In this document: one piece after another, positions 8,072 through 17,587 of the stretch
Layout of the letters: every line of letters starts with the position of its first letter
Position numbering within the stretch: position 1 is the stretch's first letter
NCBI RefSeq assembly: GCF_000730565.1
Contig: NZ_BBIQ01000010.1
Coordinates: forward strand, 1 to 64,000
Length of the DNA stretch: 64,000 bases
Origin: Pseudomonas fulva NBRC 16637 = DSM 17717
GTDB lineage: Bacteria > Pseudomonadota > Gammaproteobacteria > Pseudomonadales > Pseudomonadaceae
Reading direction: 5' to 3'
Made by a program: the position numbers and the translations under genes
Notes under the pieces: generated by a model
Seen by the model: only the letters and a program-made list of their open reading frames with translations
Database searches by the model: none
Told to the model about the DNA's origin: nothing

Positions 8072-9052
8072 TCAGCTGGCGATCGCGTCGTCCTCCTCGA
8101 ACCCGCGCGATGCCCGCCCGACCAGCAGTGGGTCCGGCGCGTAGGCCACGCTTAAGTCCTTGTCCGGGTAGTCCAGCGAATGCAGGAAGTGGCGGATGCA
8201 GTTGATGCGCGCACGCTTCTTGTCATCTGACTTGATCACCGTCCACGGCGCGTCGGCGGTGTCGGTGTGGAAGAACATGGCTTCCTTGGCGGCGGTGTAG
8301 TCGTCCCACTTGTCCAGAGACTTGATGTCGATGGGCGACAGTTTCCAGTGCTTGAGGGGGTCGTCCCGGCGCGAGATGAAGCGGCGCAGTTGTTCCTCGC
8401 GGTTCACCGAAAACCAGTACTTGAACAGCAGTATGCCGCTGTTGCACAGCATCCGCTCAAGGTCCGGTGCCTGGCGCATGAACTCCAGGTATTGAAGGGG
8501 CGAGCAGAAATCCATCACCTTCTCGACGCCCGCGCGGTTGTACCAGGAGCGGTCGAAGAACACCATTTCCCCCGCCGTGGGCAGGTGCTGCACATAGCGC
8601 TGGAAATACCACTGGCCTTTCTCTTGTTCCGACGGCTTTTCCAGCGCCACGATGCGAGCGCCCCGGGGGTTCAGGTGCTCCATGAACCGCTTGATGGTCC
8701 CACCCTTGCCTGCAGCGTCCCGCCCTTCGAACAGAATCACCACCCGCTGCCCGGTTTCTTTCACCCAGCTTTGCACCTTGAGCAACTCGATCTGCAGGGC
8801 GTGCTTGGCCCTTTCGTACTCCTGTCGACGCAGGCGCTGCGGGTAGGGGTAGCCGGATGGCAAGCGCGCCGATGTGCTGTCTTCGCTGCTGCCCTTGGGA
8901 GCGCTGGCCACTTCAAGTGCGGTCGGTGCCTGGCTGATCGCGGTGATGGCCGGTTCGGGTTTGCGCGGGCGGGGGCGGCGAGTGCGGGGCTTGGCCGTGG
9001 GGGTAGCCTTCTTGGGGGGTGGGGAAGTCTGGAGAGGGGCGTCGTCGCTCAT
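8072..9052 (-). CDS. ppk2: Polyphosphate kinase 2
   Basis: A 326-residue PPK2-family enzyme that uses polyphosphate to phosphorylate nucleotides, probably nucleoside diphosphates (class I). Walker A FEGRDAAGKGG (108-118), the Walker B/lid segment FFDRSWYNRAG (165-175) and SRRDDPLKHWKLSPID are all present. About 65 N-terminal residues are a Pro/Lys/Arg/Ser-rich, probably disordered extension before the catalytic core. The start at 9052 has AAGGACCTCC immediately upstream; an in-frame codon at 9103 lacks one. It lies 88 bases after the start of the small basic protein gene. Confidence 0.9.
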   Translation of the reverse strand: MSDDAPLQTSPPPKKATPTAKPRTRRPRPRKPEPAITAISQAPTALEVASAPKGSSEDSTSARLPSGYPYPQRLRRQEYERAKHALQIELLKVQSWVKETGQRVVILFEGRDAAGKGGTIKRFMEHLNPRGARIVALEKPSEQEKGQWYFQRYVQHLPTAGEMVFFDRSWYNRAGVEKVMDFCSPLQYLEFMRQAPDLERMLCNSGILLFKYWFSVNREEQLRRFISRRDDPLKHWKLSPIDIKSLDKWDDYTAAKEAMFFHTDTADAPWTVIKSDDKKRARINCIRHFLHSLDYPDKDLSVAYAPDPLLVGRASRGFEEDDAIAS

Positions 9053-9208
9053 GGAGGTCCTTGCAAGGTGGTTCGAATGTTCACCTTGAATGCTAAGGAC
9101 CACAGGGCGCTGGCTCTTTGATGTTGATCAACCCGGCCGGGATGAGTGCTGCTGACCGAAGGCTACCCACGACGAAGGGCGACCCACCAGCACTTTTCGA
9201 CAGGCAAC

Positions 9209-9232
9209 AAAAAACCCGCACTGGGCGGGTTT
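9209..9232 (-). terminator. Intrinsic terminator of tRNA-Phe
   Basis: Read on the minus strand: AAACCCGC, loop, GCGGGTTT and a run of six T. It lies 45 bases beyond the 3' CCA of the tRNA gene, in the right orientation to end its transcript. Confidence 0.85.
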
Positions 9233-9276
9233 CTTGTGTCGCTTCGGGTAACTTTGCAACCACCAGAAGCTGAAGG

Positions 9277-9352
9277 TGGTGCCCAGAGACGGAGTCGAAC
9301 CGCCGACACGAGGATTTTCAATCCTCTGCTCTACCGACTGAGCTATCTGGGC
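9277..9352 (-). tRNA. tRNA-Phe (GAA anticodon)
   Basis: A 76-base cloverleaf on the minus strand. The acceptor stem GCCCAGA/TCTGGGC, D-arm TAGCTCAGTCGGTAGAGC, anticodon loop with GAA between GGATT and AATCC, T-arm GGCGGTTCGACTCCG, and an encoded ACCA end are all present. Promoter and terminator are both visible, so it is an independent single-gene transcript. No integrase or duplicated tRNA end is adjacent, so there is no sign of use as an integration site here. Confidence 0.97.
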
Positions 9353-9362
9353 GACGAGGTGA

Positions 9363-9391
9363 ATTAAATAGACTTTCAGACCGCTCGTCAA
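9363..9391 (-). promoter_or_regulatory. Sigma-70 promoter of tRNA-Phe
   Basis: On the minus strand TTGACG (-35, 9386-9391) and TTTAAT (-10, 9363-9368) are 17 bases apart, with an AT-rich UP-element-like stretch (about 9392-9420) upstream. The start site would fall just before the tRNA 5' end. Confidence 0.75.
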
Positions 9392-9443
9392 CGACTTTTT
9401 GAAAAAAATATTAAATTAATTCCGTCGCTTACGTGCCCCCGGG

Positions 9444-9716
9444 TCATTGCGAGGGCGGTACGTAGCCTTCTGCCTGAGCGTATTCTTCGCCAGCGAAAAA
9501 CTTGTCCATCTCGGCCTGGAGGAATTTGCGGTCCTCGCCATTCATCATGTTCAGGCGCTTTTCGTTGATCAGCATGGTCTGGTGCTTCTGCCAATCGGCC
9601 CAGGCCTTCTGCGAGATGTGGTCGAAGATGTCCTGGCCCTTGGCCCCTGGATAGGGTGGGCGGTCCAGGCCGGGCAGTTCTTCGTTGTACTTGCGGCACA
9701 TCACGGTGCGGGTCAT
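9444..9716 (-). CDS. yggX: Fe(2+)-trafficking protein YggX
   Basis: A 90-residue YggX-family protein ([24 protein letters not shown] at the start, split here only by length). The conserved Cys7 and GLDRPPYPG motif are present, and so is the HQTMLINE segment near residue 55. It protects Fe-S clusters from oxidative damage, possibly by handling labile iron. It overlaps mutY by one base (ATGA), the usual arrangement, which makes sense because MutY carries a 4Fe-4S cluster. Family length is 90. Confidence 0.95.
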   Translation of the reverse strand: MTRTVMCRKYNEELPGLDRPPYPGAKGQDIFDHISQKAWADWQKHQTMLINEKRLNMMNGEDRKFLQAEMDKFFAGEEYAQAEGYVPPSQ

Positions 9717-10780
9717 CAGGCATCTCCTGCAATCAGTTCGTCGGCTGCGCGTTTGAGCAGCTTCTTCACCGGGGCGGCCAGGCCCAGGCGCGGTGGGGTG
9801 GCCAGGTTATACCAGAGCCAGTCGGCCTCGACCATGTGCTCGCCAACCGGGTCGACGTGCACCAGCCAAGGCTCGATGGCCAGCTGGAAGTGGCTGAAGG
9901 TGTGGGTCAGGTTGTCCAGGGCGCGGCTGCGGCCCAGGCGCAGGCCGTGCTGGTCGGCCAAGTCGTCAAGCTGGGCGATGTCGTCGAGCTCCGGCAAGCT
10001 CCACAGCCCGCCCCACAGGCCACTGGACGGGCGACGGTACAGCAGGATGGCGCCGTCGTCGTTGGCCAGCAGCGGCATCAGCGTGCGCCGCTGGGGTAGC
10101 GCCTTGCGCGGCTTGGGCTCGGGGTAGCGGGTTTCTTCGCCGTGCAGGTGCGCCTCGCAGCCGCGCCGGACCGGGCAGAGCAGGCAGGTGGGCTTGCTGC
10201 GGGTGCAGAGCGTCGCGCCCAGGTCCATCATCGCCTGGGTGTAGTGGTTGGCACGAACCATGGGCGTGAAACGCTCGGCAGTGGCCCACAGCTGGTTGGC
10301 TACCTTCGGCTCACCTGGGTAACCGGCCTGGGCGGTGAAGCGCGCCAGGACTCGTTTGACGTTACCGTCCAGGATCGGCGCACGGATGCCCATGCTGATG
10401 CTGGCGATGGCCCCGGCTGTGGAGCGGCCGATGCCGGGCAGCTCGGTGAGCTGCTCGACGCTGCGCGGAAACACCCCGCCATGCTGCTCGACCACGATGC
10501 GTGCAGCCTTCTGCAGGTTGCGGGCGCGGGTGTAGTAGCCCAGGCCCGTCCACAAGTGCAGCACCTCGTCCTCGGGCGCCTCGGCCAGCGCTTGCACGGT
10601 CGGCAGCGCATGCATGAAGCGGTCGAAATAGTTCAGCACGGTGCTGACCTGGGTCTGTTGCAGCATGATTTCAGACACCCACACCCGGTACGGGTTGATG
10701 CCCTGTTGCCAGGGCAGATCGTGCCGGCCGTGCGTGTCGTACCACTCCAGCACAGCGCTGGAAAACTGCTCGGGTGTCAT
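9716..10780 (-). CDS. mutY: A/G-specific adenine DNA glycosylase MutY
   Basis: A 354-residue base-excision repair enzyme that removes adenine mispaired with 8-oxoguanine. Visible features are the catalytic Glu37 in [10 protein letters not shown], the helix-hairpin-helix [12 protein letters not shown] (114-125), catalytic Asp138 in ILDGNVKRV, and the 4Fe-4S ligands Cys192, Cys199, Cys202 and Cys208. A C-terminal NUDIX-like domain (about 225-350) recognises 8-oxoG. Its start overlaps the asmA-like stop by four bases and its stop overlaps yggX, giving a tight three-gene operon. Confidence 0.97.
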   Translation of the reverse strand: MTPEQFSSAVLEWYDTHGRHDLPWQQGINPYRVWVSEIMLQQTQVSTVLNYFDRFMHALPTVQALAEAPEDEVLHLWTGLGYYTRARNLQKAARIVVEQHGGVFPRSVEQLTELPGIGRSTAGAIASISMGIRAPILDGNVKRVLARFTAQAGYPGEPKVANQLWATAERFTPMVRANHYTQAMMDLGATLCTRSKPTCLLCPVRRGCEAHLHGEETRYPEPKPRKALPQRRTLMPLLANDDGAILLYRRPSSGLWGGLWSLPELDDIAQLDDLADQHGLRLGRSRALDNLTHTFSHFQLAIEPWLVHVDPVGEHMVEADWLWYNLATPPRLGLAAPVKKLLKRAADELIAGDA

Positions 10781-13032
10781 CGCTTGAACAGCCCCTTGAG
10801 CGCGTCTTTGAGTTCCGGGCTCACTTTGTCTCCGAGTTTTTCATCGAGTTTTTCGTCGATCTTGTCTTTGAGGCGGTTGCCTGCGAGTTTGGCGGCGACC
10901 TTGCCCATGCCGTCCTTGTCCAGACGGCAGGCCTTGGCGCCCAGCTCCAGCGGGCCACGGCAGCGCAGCGGCACTTCCACGCCCACGTAGCGCTCGTTGA
11001 CCTGGCAGGCCGGGTCGGGCATGGCCCGCTGATCGCCCTCGACGATAACACCCACGTTGTAGTCCATGCCCAGTACCCGCAGGTCCACGTCACCATGGCC
11101 GTTGACGGTCAGGCCTGGAATTCGCACCTTGAGGTCAGGGTTGCTGGCCACGCCATTGCGAATCACCACGCTGCCATGCAGCGCCTGGAACGGGGTGTCC
11201 TTGCCGCGCGGCTCGCCGCTGAGCGACTTGCGGTTGAGCGTGGCAATGGCCTGGCACAGCTGTTGTTCGAGGTTGGCGTTGACCAGCACACCGTCATTGA
11301 TGGTGAAGTTGGCCGTGCCGTTGAGCGTGTCCACCAGCGCTTTCTGGCTGTTGCCGGTGGCGGTCAGGTCGCTGGACAGGGTCAGCAAACCCTTGACCGG
11401 CGGCGTCTTGTCCTTGTCGTCGGTCTTGATGAAATGCTCGACGGGTACTCGCTGGATGCGGGTGTTGACCCCCAGCTGTGGCACGGCGGGGCGCACGTCG
11501 ACCGTACCCTTGGCCTCGAACGTGCCGTTGTACAGGTCACCGCGCAAGGTTTGCAGGGTCAGTAGCCCACCCTGGCCATTGGCCGTCAGGCGGGCGTTGC
11601 CGATGGGCAGCTTGTCCAGCGTCAGCGAACCGAAGCTCAGGTCTGCCTGCAGGTCGAGGGCGCGCAGACGGTCCACCGGCAGCAGTTTGTCAGTGCTCCA
11701 GGCGCCCTGGGTGGGGGCGTCGGGCAGGGGTGTGCTGCCTGCACCGGCCACGGCACTGGCTTCTTGCTGCTGTACCTGGGCCTTGCGCGCAGCAGTGGCG
11801 CCCTTGGCCTCTTCGCTCTTGGCCGGCAGGTACCGGTCTGCATCGAAGCTGTCGCCCTTCAGTTGCAGGCGCAGGGCTTGCTTGGCGAAATCTTCAACCG
11901 CCACGCGTCCGGTGAAGGTGCTGCTGTCCAGTTTCACCGACAGGTCTTCCAGGGCGATGCTGGCAGGCGTGCCTTGCAGGCGCGTGACCAGCTCGAGTTT
12001 GCCGAAGGCAGCCGGGTCCTGAGTGGTAGGCAGCGGGTGGCCGATACCGTCCAGGAAGGTACGCAAGTCGAACTGGGCAATGGACAGGCCGCCACTGAGC
12101 TGCGGCGTCTTGTCCAGCTCGCGCAGGTTGAGTTCGCCCAGGGCGCGCAGCTGGTTGGCCGACAGTTTCAGGCCGTTCCATGACGCCACGTTGGCGGCCT
12201 GGTCGAGCAGCAACTGGCCCTGGGCGGCGAAGGTTACGGTCTTGCCGCCAGTGGGCTCTCCAGAGGTTTCGCCCGACAGGCGCATGTCTTCGAAGCTGTA
12301 GCGCTTGAGCGCACGGTCCAGACGCAGCTCGCCGGCCACTTCGGTGCGCGCCTTGATATTGGGCTGGCTGGCGCTGATGAATGCGCTGGCCTTGAGTGGA
12401 ATATTGGCGCCTTCGTGTACCGCGCCGGTGCTGAGTTGAATGCTTTCGGCGTTGTAGCTGACGCCGCTGCGTGCGTCGGTGTACTGCACGCGTGCGTTGT
12501 TCACGGTCAGGCTGTCGATATCGAGCTTGACCGGTCGGTCTGCGTTGGCAGTGCCGGAGCGCTGATCGGTGTTTTCGGGGCCTTGCGCATTGCCTGGTGC
12601 AGGGGTTTCGCCCTCGGCCGACGCAGGCAAAGGCTTGCCGATGTCCTCCCAGTTGCCATGCCCTTGTTCGTCACGGGTCAGGATCAGGTTCAGCCCTTCG
12701 ACGCGCACATCACTCATCTGCACCTCGCGGCGCAGCAGCGGCAGCACCCGCACCGACAGGCCCAGCATCTGCAAGTCGGCAAACGGCGCCTTGGGCGCAT
12801 TCAAGGTGGCGATGCTGGCGTCATGCAGCTCAAGCCCCAGCCATGGGAACAGGCTCCAGCCAATGTCGCCGTTGAGAGTCAGCTCCACGTGAGCCTTGTC
12901 GCGCGCCAGCTGGCGAATCTCGTCTTTGTAGTCGTTGGGATCGAACAGGTGGGTCAGGGCAAAGCCCAGCGCCACGATGATCAGCAACAACCCGAGAAGC
13001 CCTAGGCCCAGGATTTTGCCGAACGCTTTCAT
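10777..13032 (-). CDS. AsmA family protein
   Basis: A 751-residue protein with an N-terminal membrane anchor (residues 5-28, FGKILGLGLLGLLLIIVALGFA region) followed by the AsmA N-terminal region (FDPNDYKDEIRQLARDKAHVEL) and a large repetitive beta-rich periplasmic body. The C-terminal AsmA_2-like part (about 490-720) includes the NGTANFTINDGVL motif. AsmA/TamB/YhdP-like proteins are thought to bridge the periplasm for phospholipid traffic. A low-complexity linker lies near residues 405-445. First gene of the operon, with AAGGA before the ATG and a minus-strand -10 candidate TATACT at 13074-13079. Confidence 0.9.
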   Translation of the reverse strand: MKAFGKILGLGLLGLLLIIVALGFALTHLFDPNDYKDEIRQLARDKAHVELTLNGDIGWSLFPWLGLELHDASIATLNAPKAPFADLQMLGLSVRVLPLLRREVQMSDVRVEGLNLILTRDEQGHGNWEDIGKPLPASAEGETPAPGNAQGPENTDQRSGTANADRPVKLDIDSLTVNNARVQYTDARSGVSYNAESIQLSTGAVHEGANIPLKASAFISASQPNIKARTEVAGELRLDRALKRYSFEDMRLSGETSGEPTGGKTVTFAAQGQLLLDQAANVASWNGLKLSANQLRALGELNLRELDKTPQLSGGLSIAQFDLRTFLDGIGHPLPTTQDPAAFGKLELVTRLQGTPASIALEDLSVKLDSSTFTGRVAVEDFAKQALRLQLKGDSFDADRYLPAKSEEAKGATAARKAQVQQQEASAVAGAGSTPLPDAPTQGAWSTDKLLPVDRLRALDLQADLSFGSLTLDKLPIGNARLTANGQGGLLTLQTLRGDLYNGTFEAKGTVDVRPAVPQLGVNTRIQRVPVEHFIKTDDKDKTPPVKGLLTLSSDLTATGNSQKALVDTLNGTANFTINDGVLVNANLEQQLCQAIATLNRKSLSGEPRGKDTPFQALHGSVVIRNGVASNPDLKVRIPGLTVNGHGDVDLRVLGMDYNVGVIVEGDQRAMPDPACQVNERYVGVEVPLRCRGPLELGAKACRLDKDGMGKVAAKLAGNRLKDKIDEKLDEKLGDKVSPELKDALKGLFKR

Positions 13033-13073
13033 GGGCGAGTCCTTAACTATCGGAATGTGAATTCAAGCGCGAG

Positions 13074-13079
13074 AGTATA
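13074..13079 (-). promoter_or_regulatory. Candidate -10 box of the asmA-mutY-yggX operon
   Basis: TATACT on the minus strand, about 40 bases before the asmA-like start. No good -35 is seen at the expected distance, so this is tentative. Confidence 0.35.
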
Positions 13080-13317
13080 GCGCCGCAGCGGCCGTCCCTG
13101 CTGATTCGGCTGGATATACCGGCCATTTCCCACGTGCTCAGTAGATGCTACGGCTTTCGACAGCGGTGATCTTGGCAGTTCAGAAAGATCGGCTACAGCG
13201 CGTTACCGTTTCAGCCGAACTAAAATAGGCGATATCAGATTGCTTTCATGTGATCGGATACTGCTACCCTTGCGCCGCTTTGCCTGCCTTCACAACTTAT
13301 AAAAAAGGATCATCCCC

Positions 13318-14979
13318 ATGAGCCGCACCATGACGGCGGATGCCTTGGCCAGTGCGCCAGGCTTCCTCTCCAAGGAACGCATCATCGCCCGGCCGGGCTT
13401 CAACCGCTGGCTGGTGCCTCCGGCTGCTTTGGCCATCCACCTGTGCATCGGCATGGCCTACGGCTTTTCGGTGTTCTGGCTGCCGTTGTCCCAAGCCCTG
13501 GGCATCACGGCGCCAGTGGCGTGCGCGCCAGACATGAGCTTCGTCGCCCGATTGTTCAGCGCCGAGTGCGACTGGCCCATTTCGATGCTCAGCTGGATCT
13601 ATACCCTGTTCTTCGTCTTCCTCGGCTGTTCGGCCGCCGTGCTGGGCGGCTGGCTGGAACACGCCGGCCCGCGCAAGGCCGGGCTGGTCTCGGCGCTGTG
13701 CTGGTGTGGCGGCATGCTGATCTCCGCCATCGGGGTGAAAACCCATCAGCTGTGGCTGATGTGGTTGGGTTCCGGCGTGATTGGCGGTATTGGCTTGGGC
13801 CTGGGGTACATTTCGCCCGTGTCCACCCTGATCAAGTGGTTCCCGGACAAGCGCGGCATGGCCACCGGCATGGCCATCATGGGCTTCGGCGGCGGTGCCA
13901 TGGTGGGTGCACCGTTGGCCACGGCGCTGATGGGTCATTTTGGCAGCGCGCAAGAAGTGGGCGTGTGGCAGAGCTTCGTGGTCATGGCCGCGATCTACTT
14001 CGTGTTCATGACGGCCGGCGCCCTGGCCTATCGCATTCCGCCCACCGGCTGGAAGCCTGAAGGCTGGACCGCGCCGGCCAAGAAGGCGGGCAACGGCATG
14101 GTCACCGATCGCCATGTGCACGTCAGCGTAGCCTGGAAAACCCCACAGTTCGTCCTGGTCTGGCTGGTGCTGTGCCTGAACGTGTCGGCCGGTATCGGCA
14201 TTCTCGGCATGGCCTCGCCGCTGTTGCAGGAAGTGTTCGCTGGCAAGTTGCTGGGCAATGAACTCACCTTCAGCCAGCTCAATGCCGCGCAATTGGCGCA
14301 GATTGCCGCCATCGCGGCGGGCTTTACCGGCTTGTTGAGCCTGTTCAACATCGGCGGGCGGTTCTTCTGGGCGTCGTTCTCCGACTACATCGGACGCAAG
14401 AATACCTACTTCGCCTTCTTCGCCTTGGGCGTTGGCCTGTACAGCCTGATCCCGAACATGGGTCACCTGGGCAACGTGGCGCTGTTCGTGGCGGCGTTCT
14501 GCATCATCCTGTCGATGTATGGCGGTGGCTTCTCCACGGTACCCGCCTACCTGGCCGACCTGTTCGGCACACAGATGGTCGGCGCCATCCACGGGCGTCT
14601 GTTGACAGCCTGGGCGGCCGCCGGGGTGCTGGGGCCTGTGTTGATCACCTACCTGCGAGAATCTCAATTGGCGGCTGGCGTTGAACGTGCGGCAGCGTAC
14701 GACATGACCCTGTACATCCTCGCCGGCCTGCTGGTGCTGGGCTTCATCTGCAACATGCTGATCCGCCCGGTGGCCGACAAGTACTTCATGTCCGATGCGC
14801 AACTGGCCGCCGAACGTGCGTTGAGCCACGACAAGGGCGCTGACGGGGCGCGGTCCCTCGAGTGGAAGGCTGCGCCTGGCAGCCTGCCGCTGGTGCTGTT
14901 GGCCTGGGCCGTGGTGGTGGTGCCGTTGGCCTGGGGCGTCTGGGTGACCCTGCAGAAGACCGCCGTATTGTTCCACTGA
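13318..14979 (+). CDS. MFS transporter, OFA (oxalate/formate antiporter) family
   Basis: A 553-residue, twelve-helix major facilitator. The N-terminal half has GMAYGFSVFWLPLSQALG, the inter-helix GPRKAG motif and GIGLGLGYISPVSTLIKWFPDKRGMATGMAIMGFG (split in two by helix 5), which is the OFA signature. It is longer than usual because of a loop with CAPDMS/AECDW between helices 1 and 2 and a charged central loop. Several Pseudomonas relatives are annotated as monocarboxylate carriers, and the substrate is unknown. Start chosen for AAGGA eight bases upstream. It is a single gene, divergent from the asmA-like operon. Confidence 0.85.
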   Translation: MSRTMTADALASAPGFLSKERIIARPGFNRWLVPPAALAIHLCIGMAYGFSVFWLPLSQALGITAPVACAPDMSFVARLFSAECDWPISMLSWIYTLFFVFLGCSAAVLGGWLEHAGPRKAGLVSALCWCGGMLISAIGVKTHQLWLMWLGSGVIGGIGLGLGYISPVSTLIKWFPDKRGMATGMAIMGFGGGAMVGAPLATALMGHFGSAQEVGVWQSFVVMAAIYFVFMTAGALAYRIPPTGWKPEGWTAPAKKAGNGMVTDRHVHVSVAWKTPQFVLVWLVLCLNVSAGIGILGMASPLLQEVFAGKLLGNELTFSQLNAAQLAQIAAIAAGFTGLLSLFNIGGRFFWASFSDYIGRKNTYFAFFALGVGLYSLIPNMGHLGNVALFVAAFCIILSMYGGGFSTVPAYLADLFGTQMVGAIHGRLLTAWAAAGVLGPVLITYLRESQLAAGVERAAAYDMTLYILAGLLVLGFICNMLIRPVADKYFMSDAQLAAERALSHDKGADGARSLEWKAAPGSLPLVLLAWAVVVVPLAWGVWVTLQKTAVLFH

Positions 14980-15197
14980 TCCGGGCCGATCCAAGCCTTG
15001 CCACGGGGCCGTCGCGTCTGGCCCCTTGGCGTCGATGCTACCAGCACGTGCAACAGGGCCGCGTTCAATGGCGGCCCTTCAGGCACCCCACGAGCGATCC
15101 CCCGCTCCCGGTTGTATAGACCTGTAGCGGTATCCGAGCCCGTCATTGCTGGGCTTGCCATCTATCTTGCGCGTTCCAAGCAGCGGCCATCTGCGCC

Positions 15198-15203
15198 TAT
15201 AAT
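15198..15203 (+). promoter_or_regulatory. -10 box of the his cluster
   Basis: Perfect TATAAT 37 bases before the hisB start, with a weak TTCCAA at 15174-15179 (18-base spacing) as -35. No leader-peptide run of histidine codons is seen, in line with the absence of his attenuation in pseudomonads. Confidence 0.6.
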
Positions 15204-15239
15204 GCAGCCCTTTCGCCTAATGATTTTGCGGAGCTGGTG

Positions 15240-15833
15240 ATGGTCGAACGTAAGGCTTCCGTCGAGCGCAATACCCTGGAAACCCAGGTCAAGTGCTCGA
15301 TCAACCTCGATGGCAGTGGCAAGGCCCGATTCGATATCGGCGTGCCGTTCCTTGAACACATGCTGGACCAGATCGCTCGCCATGGGCTGATCGATCTGGA
15401 TATCGAGTGCAAGGGTGACCTGCATATCGACGATCACCATACCGTCGAGGACGTCGGTATCACCCTGGGCATGGCGTTTGCCCAGGCCATCGGCGACAAG
15501 AAAGGCATCTTCCGTTATGGCCACGCCTACGTGCCGCTGGACGAAGCGCTGTCACGCGTGGTCATCGACTTCTCCGGCCGCCCTGGCTTGCAGATGCATG
15601 TGCCTTACACCCGTGCCAGCGTAGGCGGCTTCGACGTCGACCTGTTCCAGGAATTCTTCCAGGGCTTCGTCAACCACGCCCTGGTCACCCTGCACATCGA
15701 CAACCTGCGTGGGCACAACACCCATCACCAGATCGAGACCGTGTTCAAGGCCTTCGGCCGCGCACTGCGCATGGCTGTTACCCTCGACGAGCGCATGGCC
15801 GGGCAGATGCCGTCCACCAAAGGGTGCCTGTAA
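15240..15833 (+). CDS. hisB: Imidazoleglycerol-phosphate dehydratase HisB
   Basis: A 197-residue manganese enzyme of histidine synthesis (step 6), the monofunctional form without the phosphatase domain. Metal-binding histidine clusters [10 protein letters not shown] and [10 protein letters not shown] are intact. ATG 15240 is preferred over the adjacent in-frame GTG 15237 because GGAG lies six bases before the ATG and only three before the GTG. hisH starts on the next base after its stop. Confidence 0.97.
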   Translation: MVERKASVERNTLETQVKCSINLDGSGKARFDIGVPFLEHMLDQIARHGLIDLDIECKGDLHIDDHHTVEDVGITLGMAFAQAIGDKKGIFRYGHAYVPLDEALSRVVIDFSGRPGLQMHVPYTRASVGGFDVDLFQEFFQGFVNHALVTLHIDNLRGHNTHHQIETVFKAFGRALRMAVTLDERMAGQMPSTKGCL

Positions 15834-16472
15834 ATGCAGACGGTAGCGGTAATCGACTATGGCATGGGCAACCTGCACTCGGTCGCCAAGGCGCTCGAGC
15901 ACGTCGGCGCCGGCAAGGTACTGGTCACCAGCGATGCAGCGGTGATCCGCGAAGCGGACCGGGTGGTGTTCCCAGGCGTTGGCGCCATTCGCGACTGCAT
16001 GGCCGAAATTCGCCGCCTGGGCTTTGACAGCCTGGTGCGTGAAGTGAGCCAGGATCGCCCGTTTCTAGGCATCTGCGTGGGCATGCAGGCACTGCTTGAG
16101 CACAGCGAAGAAAACGACGGCGTCGACTGCATCGGCCTGTTCCCGGGCCAGGTGCGCTTCTTCGGCAAAGGCCTGCAAGAAGAGGGCGAGCACCTGAAGG
16201 TGCCGCACATGGGCTGGAACGAAGTCAGCCAGAGCGTCGACCACCCCCTGTGGCACGACATCAGCGACCGGGCGCGTTTCTATTTCGTGCACAGCTACTA
16301 CATTGCCGCCGGCAAACCCACCCAGGTGGTCGGGCGCGGTCACTACGGCGTCGATTTCGCCGCGGCGCTGGCTGATGGTTCGCGCTTCGCGGTCCAGTTC
16401 CACCCGGAGAAGAGCCATACCCATGGCCTGCAGCTGCTGCAGAACTTCGTGGCCTGGGACGGGCGCTGGTAA
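15834..16472 (+). CDS. hisH: Imidazole glycerol phosphate synthase, glutaminase subunit HisH
   Basis: A 212-residue class I glutamine amidotransferase that feeds ammonia to HisF. The nucleophile is Cys81 in GICVGMQ, and the His/Glu of the triad lie in QFHPEKSH near residue 192. It follows hisB with no gap and is followed directly by the DUF2164 gene, so the genes are translationally linked. Normal family length. Confidence 0.97.
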   Translation: MQTVAVIDYGMGNLHSVAKALEHVGAGKVLVTSDAAVIREADRVVFPGVGAIRDCMAEIRRLGFDSLVREVSQDRPFLGICVGMQALLEHSEENDGVDCIGLFPGQVRFFGKGLQEEGEHLKVPHMGWNEVSQSVDHPLWHDISDRARFYFVHSYYIAAGKPTQVVGRGHYGVDFAAALADGSRFAVQFHPEKSHTHGLQLLQNFVAWDGRW

Positions 16473-16733
16473 ATGAGCCGTTCGAAGACCAAGGCGCCGA
16501 TCCTCACGTTGGCCCCCGAGCAGGAGCGTGAAGCGCTCGATACGCTCAAGCGCTTTCTCGAAGACCGTTTCGAGCTGGAGCTGGGGTCGTTCGAAGTCGC
16601 CGAGGTACTCGAACTGTTCACCCATCACATTGCACCCCATTACTACAACAGGGCGATCGCCGATGTTCAGCTGCACCTCAAGGAGCGGTTCGAGAGCATC
16701 GAAAGCGATCTGTGGGCGCTCGAGAAGCCCTGA
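16473..16733 (+). CDS. DUF2164 family protein
   Basis: An 86-residue protein of the DUF2164 family. The region ITLAPEQ-like start, RFLEDRFELELGSFEVAEVLELF and the HHIAPHYYNRAIADVQ segment match the family pattern. It starts on the base after the hisH stop and is followed by hisA after 27 bases, the same place it holds in other Pseudomonas his clusters. No signal peptide. Function unknown; the fixed position inside a biosynthetic operon hints at a link, unproven. Confidence 0.85.
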   Translation: MSRSKTKAPILTLAPEQEREALDTLKRFLEDRFELELGSFEVAEVLELFTHHIAPHYYNRAIADVQLHLKERFESIESDLWALEKP

Positions 16734-16760
16734 AACCCCAAGAACGGACAGGTTCCCAAG

Positions 16761-17510
16761 ATGCTGATTATCCCCGCTATCGATCTGAAGGACGGTGCCT
16801 GCGTGCGTCTGCGCCAGGGCCGTATGGAAGATTCCACGGTATTTTCCGATGACCCGGTGAGCATGGCCGCCAAGTGGGTCGAGGGCGGCTGCCGTCGCCT
16901 GCACCTGGTCGACCTCAACGGTGCCTTCGAAGGCCAGCCGGTCAACGGTGAAGTGGTCACCGCCATCGCCAAGCGCTACCCGACCCTGCCGATCCAGATC
17001 GGTGGCGGCATTCGCTCGCTGGAAACCATCGAGCACTACGTCAAGGCTGGCGTCAGCTACGTGATCATCGGCACCAAGGCGGTGAAGCAGCCTGAGTTCG
17101 TGGCCGAGGCCTGCAAGGCCTTCCCCGGCAAGGTCATCGTCGGCCTGGACGCCAAGGACGGTTTCGTCGCCACCGACGGCTGGGCTGAGGTGAGCACGGT
17201 GCAGGTCATTGACCTGGCCAAGCGCTTCGAGGCCGATGGCGTCTCGGCGATCGTCTACACCGACATCGCCAAGGACGGCATGATGCAGGGCTGCAACGTG
17301 CCCTTCACCAAGGCCCTGGCAGAAGCCACGTCGATACCGGTAATCGCCTCGGGCGGCATTCACAACCTGGGCGACATCAAGGCACTGCTACAGGCCAATG
17401 CGCCTGGCATCATTGGCGCCATCACCGGCCGTGCCATCTATGAGGGCACCCTCGACGTCGCCGAGGCCCAGGCCTTCTGTGACACCTACCCGAGCATTGG
17501 CCAGCGCTAA
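16761..17510 (+). CDS. hisA: ProFAR isomerase HisA
   Basis: A 249-residue TIM barrel enzyme for step 4 of histidine synthesis. The general base Asp8 is in [10 protein letters not shown] and the second acid is in YTDIAKDGM near residue 174; the phosphate sites GGGIRS and ASGGI are present. No strong ribosome binding site is seen (AGGTTCCCAAG), so translation may rest on coupling with the gene before. Confidence 0.97.
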   Translation: MLIIPAIDLKDGACVRLRQGRMEDSTVFSDDPVSMAAKWVEGGCRRLHLVDLNGAFEGQPVNGEVVTAIAKRYPTLPIQIGGGIRSLETIEHYVKAGVSYVIIGTKAVKQPEFVAEACKAFPGKVIVGLDAKDGFVATDGWAEVSTVQVIDLAKRFEADGVSAIVYTDIAKDGMMQGCNVPFTKALAEATSIPVIASGGIHNLGDIKALLQANAPGIIGAITGRAIYEGTLDVAEAQAFCDTYPSIGQR

Positions 17511-17587
17511 GCGTCTGCGGCAAGGGGCCCGTTCGGTGCGTATCCCTTGTCGCCCCAAGCTTGCAGTTGCTTCCCAGGAGCCCTCTC

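Noticed and set aside
9277..9352. tRNA-Phe as an island integration site
   Set aside because: No integrase, no repeated tRNA 3' end and flanks are ordinary core genes.
13297..14994. A 565-codon minus-strand frame opposite the OFA transporter
   Set aside because: Exactly mirrors the transporter gene; composition is that of an antisense frame.
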